Source: an uncultured Acidimicrobium sp.
Lineage (GTDB): Bacteria; Actinomycetota; Acidimicrobiia; Acidimicrobiales; Ilumatobacteraceae
Assembly (NCBI GenBank): GCA_903850275.1
Contig: CAINLH010000345.1
Coordinates: 1-8,639 of the forward strand
Reading direction: 5' to 3'
DNA: 8,639 bases
The position numbers and the translations under genes are program-made. The notes under the pieces are model-generated. The model ran no database searches. It saw only the letters and a list, made by a program, of their open reading frames with translations, and was not told the origin of the DNA. This document shows positions 6,354 to 8,639 of the stretch, piece by piece. Position 1 is the first letter of the stretch, and each line of letters opens with the position of its first letter.

Positions 6354-6391
6354 TTAACGCTTTCATAAACTGAGCGATATCGTTCATTTTA
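6354..6391 (+). promoter_or_regulatory. Candidate promoter of the HTH-MNT/HEPN pair (leaderless)
   Basis: TTAACG (6354-6359, four of six matches to TTGACA) and TATCGT (6378-6383, TAnnnT) are separated by 18 nt. The -10 ends 7 nt before the ATG at 6391, so the predicted transcript starts at or very near the start codon. No Shine-Dalgarno precedes the gene. Confidence 0.45.
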
Positions 6392-6396
6392 TGAAA
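6361..6396 (+). promoter_or_regulatory. 36-bp near-perfect palindrome, probable autoregulatory operator
   Basis: The arms TTTCATAAA (6361-6369) and TTTATGAAA (6388-6396) are perfect inverted copies. TGA (6371-6373) pairs with TCA (6384-6386), and the centre CGATATCG (6375-6382) is itself palindromic, all about the same axis at 6378.5. Of 18 base pairs across the dyad 16 match; only 6370/6387 and 6374/6383 fail. The site covers the predicted spacer, the -10 and the ATG start of the HTH-MNT gene, so a bound dimer would block transcription initiation. The winged HTH of the gene it overlaps is the natural candidate ligand, by inference. Confidence 0.7.
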
Positions 6397-7026
6397 ACAA
6401 CGGTCGAGGCATCGCTACTGCCAATCTTGCGATCTCGCGGCCAAGCCGAGATTCTCTGCGCAATCCTCACCAACCCAAACCGCGAATGGACCCTCGGCCA
6501 GTTGGCAAAAGTAAGCGGCCAATCTCTACCTACTGTGCAACGCGAAGTTGAACGCGCCGAAGCTGCGGCACTCGTCGAGTCTCGCCGTCTTGGGCGACAA
6601 AGGCTCGTGAAAGCAGGCCCTTCTCCCATCGCGATCATGTTGGCGAATCTGCTGCTCATGTCATACGGCCCGAAGTTTGTCATCGCCGAAGAGTTCGCTG
6701 GCATCAAAGGCATCGTCCATCTCTTCATTTTCGGTTCATGGGCCGCCAGGTATGAAGGTGTCGAAGGCTTTCCTCCCCAAGACATCGACGTCTTAGTCAT
6801 TGGAAACGTCGACTTCTCCGAAGTCACCAACGCCTCGATCGCCGCATCAAAAAAATTGCAAATCGACGTCAATCCGTCCATCCAGTCGCACACATGGTGG
6901 AAGAACAAGACGGGCAGCGGTTTTCGAAAAGAGATCGACCGCCGCCCAATTGTCGAGATTGAGGTTCGTGGTGCACAGCAACCAAAAGGCAAAACTCCAA
7001 GGGCTAATCGACGCCGGCCGTCTTGA
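6391..7026 (+). CDS. Winged-HTH-fused minimal nucleotidyltransferase (MNT), putative antitoxin
   Basis: The 211-residue protein has two parts. Residues about 15-75 are a winged helix-turn-helix of ArsR/MarR style (WTLGQLAKVSGQSLPTVQRE, then the wing SRRLGRQRLV). Residues about 95-192 are a minimal nucleotidyltransferase domain of the DNA polymerase beta fold: FGSWAARYEG (G115, S116), the metal-binding pair D131 and D133 in DIDVLVIG, and a third acidic residue D159 in LQIDVNP. The catalytic set appears intact. MNT proteins paired with HEPN proteins act as antitoxins in type VII systems, in characterised cases by adding AMP to the toxin; the HTH fusion suggests this one also represses its own promoter. 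The last 18 or so residues, very basic (KGKTPRANRRRPS), are encoded in the overlap with the next gene and look like a 3' extension. The ATG at 6391 lies within a 36-bp palindrome. Confidence 0.88.
   Translation: MKTTVEASLLPILRSRGQAEILCAILTNPNREWTLGQLAKVSGQSLPTVQREVERAEAAALVESRRLGRQRLVKAGPSPIAIMLANLLLMSYGPKFVIAEEFAGIKGIVHLFIFGSWAARYEGVEGFPPQDIDVLVIGNVDFSEVTNASIAASKKLQIDVNPSIQSHTWWKNKTGSGFRKEIDRRPIVEIEVRGAQQPKGKTPRANRRRPS
6961..6964 (+). promoter_or_regulatory. Shine-Dalgarno deciding the HEPN start
   Basis: GAGG lies 6 nt before the GTG at 6971, inside the HTH-MNT coding sequence. The neighbouring in-frame GTG at 6968 would be only 3 nt away, too close. Confidence 0.55.
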
Positions 7027-7417
7027 ATCAGTGCCTTTTGAGGCCAGTATTTTCGCCGAACAAACCAATAGCTGTTCACTCTTCCGCTCCGACGCAATTT
7101 TCCTCATTGAAAAAGACTCCGTGCAAGGTGCGTTCAGCGTTGCCTATACCTACATGCGCAAATCAGCAACACTGCTCCTCGCCGTCAGACAAGTTCGTCC
7201 AACCGCCCGCGGTGGTCATCGCGTCATTTCAGACGTACTCGCCTTCGAACCCCAACTCCCTCGACAGTTGGTCATTGATTACGAGAAACTTCGAGAAAAA
7301 AGAAACAAGGTGGAATACCCATCTGCCCTCGCGGAAGATGTCGACCTTGCACTGATCAACCGCTGCATCGCAATCGGCGACTCGCTTCTTGCCGCGGCGC
7401 GAAGCGCTAGCTCTTAA
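6971..7417 (+). CDS. HEPN-domain protein, putative toxin of the MNT-HEPN pair
   Basis: With GTG at 6971 the product is 148 residues, opening VHSNQKAKLQGLIDAGRLESVPF. It is mostly helical: SVAYTYMRKSATLLLAV at residues 56-72, the conserved-looking RPTARGGHRVI at 77-86, and YEKLREKRNKVEYP at 104-117. This matches the HEPN subfamily with an RN-x2-EY signature (R111, N112, E115, Y116), which I recall as SAV_6107-like. The classical HEPN ribonuclease motif R-x4-6-H is absent, so nuclease activity cannot be assumed. HEPN proteins next to MNT proteins are usually toxins; that role is inferred from pairing. The frame is open back to 6800, but that part only shadows the MNT gene. It overlaps the MNT gene by 56 nt and, convergently, the recG 3' end by 11 nt. 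Confidence 0.8.
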   Translation: MHSNQKAKLQGLIDAGRLESVPFEASIFAEQTNSCSLFRSDAIFLIEKDSVQGAFSVAYTYMRKSATLLLAVRQVRPTARGGHRVISDVLAFEPQLPRQLVIDYEKLREKRNKVEYPSALAEDVDLALINRCIAIGDSLLAAARSASS

Positions 7418-8639
7418 AGAGAAATTCCTCGTCCTCCGGGGTAAGCAACAACTCCAGTTCGTCACGCAGGCCGGCATGCCCACCCAAGGTTGGGTCGCTA
7501 TCCACTATGGAAAACGCAGCCTCGCGCGCCATATCAATCAAGTCGCGGTCGCGTCGTAGCGATGCCAGCTTCAAGTCGCTTGCACCCTTCTGCGCCGTGT
7601 TCATAATCGTTCCTTCTCCGCGCAGCTCCAAGTCCACCTCGGCCAAGTAAAACCCATCGGTGGAATCCACCAACGCATCCACTCGCGGCGACGACGTCTC
7701 GGGGTCGCTCGTTTGCAGCCAACATTTGGACGCAATCTTTCCGCGCCCTACTCGCCCACGCAATTGGTGCAACTGCGCAATGCCAAACCTGTCGGCATCC
7801 AGCACCACCATCATCGTTGCGTTCGGCACGTCGACACCCACTTCAATCACGGTGGTTGCCACCAGCACATCCAATTCGCGGTCGCGAAACTTGTTCATCG
7901 TTTCTTCTTTTTCATTCGACGACATGCGCCCGTGCAACAACCCAAGCCGCAAACCTTGCAACTCTTCTTGGCCCAAGCGTTCGAACACTTGCTCGGCCGA
8001 TGCAACTTCCAACTTGTCACTCTCTTCAATCAGTGGGCACACCACAAAACCCTGTTGCCCCGCCGCAACCGCATCGCGCATTTCGCCCCACATCATTTGT
8101 TCCAACAACGGCCCCGCCGCCCACTTGGTAACAATCGGTGTGCGCCCTGGCGGCAGTTCGTCCAACACGCTCACGTCCAAGTCGCCGTACACCGTCATTG
8201 CTGCGGTGCGCGGTATGGGCGTTGCCGTCATCACCAACACATCGGGCGTAGATGCGTCGGCGCCCTTCTTGCCAAGCGCCGCGCGTTGCTCCACACCAAA
8301 CCGGTGCTGCTCGTCAATCACCACCACGCCCAGGCTGGCAAACTGCACCCCGTCCTGAATCAGTGCGTGTGTACCTATAAGTACGTCTATTTGCCCACTG
8401 GCCAAATCGCTCAACAGTTGCTTTCGCCTGTCGCCTGTTACCCGGCTTGTCAGCAACTCCACTCGCAACTGCCTGTCGCCAAACAAGTTGTTTGGGTCTG
8501 GCACCTGCAGCCCGTCAAGCAACCGAGACACACCAACAAAATGTTGCTCGGCTAACACTTCAGTTGGCGCCATCAACGCACCTTGGTGCCCGCCTTGCAC
8601 CGCCGCCAACATTGCGGCCACCGCAACCACCGTCTTTCC
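7407..8639 (-). CDS. recG: ATP-dependent DNA helicase RecG, C-terminal part (cut by window edge)
   Basis: RecG is a superfamily 2 double-stranded DNA translocase that remodels stalled replication forks and branched recombination intermediates. The 410 visible residues start in the Walker A motif (GKT at the very edge) and run to the natural TAG stop. In order they show APTEVLAEQHF (motif Ia), IDEQHRFGVEQR (motif II, DEQH variant normal for RecG), MTATPIPRTAAMT (motif III), TTVIEVGVDVPNA, and QLHQLRGRVGRGK (motif VI). The C-terminus is intact. The N-terminal wedge domain and true start lie beyond the right edge, so roughly the first 300 residues are missing. The helicase motifs are all standard. 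The 3' end overlaps the convergent HEPN gene by 11 nt, leaving no room for a terminator between them. Confidence 0.97.
   Translation of the reverse strand, partial: GKTVVAVAAMLAAVQGGHQGALMAPTEVLAEQHFVGVSRLLDGLQVPDPNNLFGDRQLRVELLTSRVTGDRRKQLLSDLASGQIDVLIGTHALIQDGVQFASLGVVVIDEQHRFGVEQRAALGKKGADASTPDVLVMTATPIPRTAAMTVYGDLDVSVLDELPPGRTPIVTKWAAGPLLEQMMWGEMRDAVAAGQQGFVVCPLIEESDKLEVASAEQVFERLGQEELQGLRLGLLHGRMSSNEKEETMNKFRDRELDVLVATTVIEVGVDVPNATMMVVLDADRFGIAQLHQLRGRVGRGKIASKCWLQTSDPETSSPRVDALVDSTDGFYLAEVDLELRGEGTIMNTAQKGASDLKLASLRRDRDLIDMAREAAFSIVDSDPTLGGHAGLRDELELLLTPEDEEFLFKS

Noticed and set aside
6800..6970. Extending the HEPN protein upstream to the ATG at 6800
   Set aside because: The added residues are a Ser/Thr/Pro/Arg-rich shadow of the MNT frame; the GTG at 6971 has a well-placed GAGG and begins the family-like sequence.
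6384..7097. Minus-strand 237-residue frame opposite the HTH-MNT gene
   Set aside because: The plus strand carries clear HTH and nucleotidyltransferase motifs, and the antisense translation has none.
7400..7420. Terminator between the convergent HEPN and recG genes
   Set aside because: The coding regions overlap by 11 nt and no stem followed by a T-run was found there.
7713..8555. Plus-strand 280-residue frame opposite recG
   Set aside because: It is a His- and Gln-rich shadow of recG, whose helicase motifs are unmistakable.
1..8639. CRISPR arrays, tRNA or rRNA genes, insertion sequences
   Set aside because: No regularly spaced direct repeats, no cloverleaf-like sequence, no rRNA-like conserved sequence and no transposase were seen when reading both strands.

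Overview
The window looks like a chromosomal segment from an actinobacterium, most likely an Acidimicrobiia-type lineage. The basis is gene order and protein style: smc, mutM, rnc, a DUF177 gene and a SepIVA-like coiled-coil gene lie together as in Mycobacterium, with plsX and rpmF placed between rnc and DUF177. The DNA is moderately GC-rich, and several starts look leaderless. The taxonomic call is inference from recognised families and no database was consulted. Both ends are cut or damaged: recG runs off the right edge inside its Walker A motif, and smc on the left loses recognisable homology about 100 codons in.

Minus strand, read right to left: recG 3' part (7407-8639), then, after a plus-strand block, rsmD, coaD, a SepIVA/DivIVA-like coiled-coil gene, DUF177, rpmF (too short for routine ORF calling), plsX, rnc, mutM and the start of smc. 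From rsmD to smc the genes are tightly packed, with ATGA overlaps at coaD/sepIVA-like and plsX/rnc and gaps of 3 to 78 nt elsewhere. They look like one long housekeeping operon covering rRNA methylation, CoA synthesis, cell-envelope growth, ribosomal protein L32, phospholipid synthesis, RNA processing, oxidised-base repair and chromosome organisation.

Plus strand, 5412-7417: an accessory block sits between recG and rsmD. It holds a small two-CxxC protein divergently overlapping rsmD, a solitary TetR-family regulator, and a two-gene module. The first module gene fuses a winged HTH to a minimal nucleotidyltransferase (MNT); the second is a HEPN-type helical protein that starts inside the first and ends inside the 3' end of recG. 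This resembles HEPN-MNT (type VII) toxin-antitoxin systems. Its most striking feature is a near-perfect 36-bp palindrome (6361-6396) covering the predicted -10 element and the start codon of the HTH-MNT gene, a likely autoregulatory operator.

No tRNA, rRNA, CRISPR array, insertion sequence or convincing Rho-independent terminator was seen. No gene-free stretch exceeds 300 bases; the longest gap is 78 nt, upstream of rpmF.
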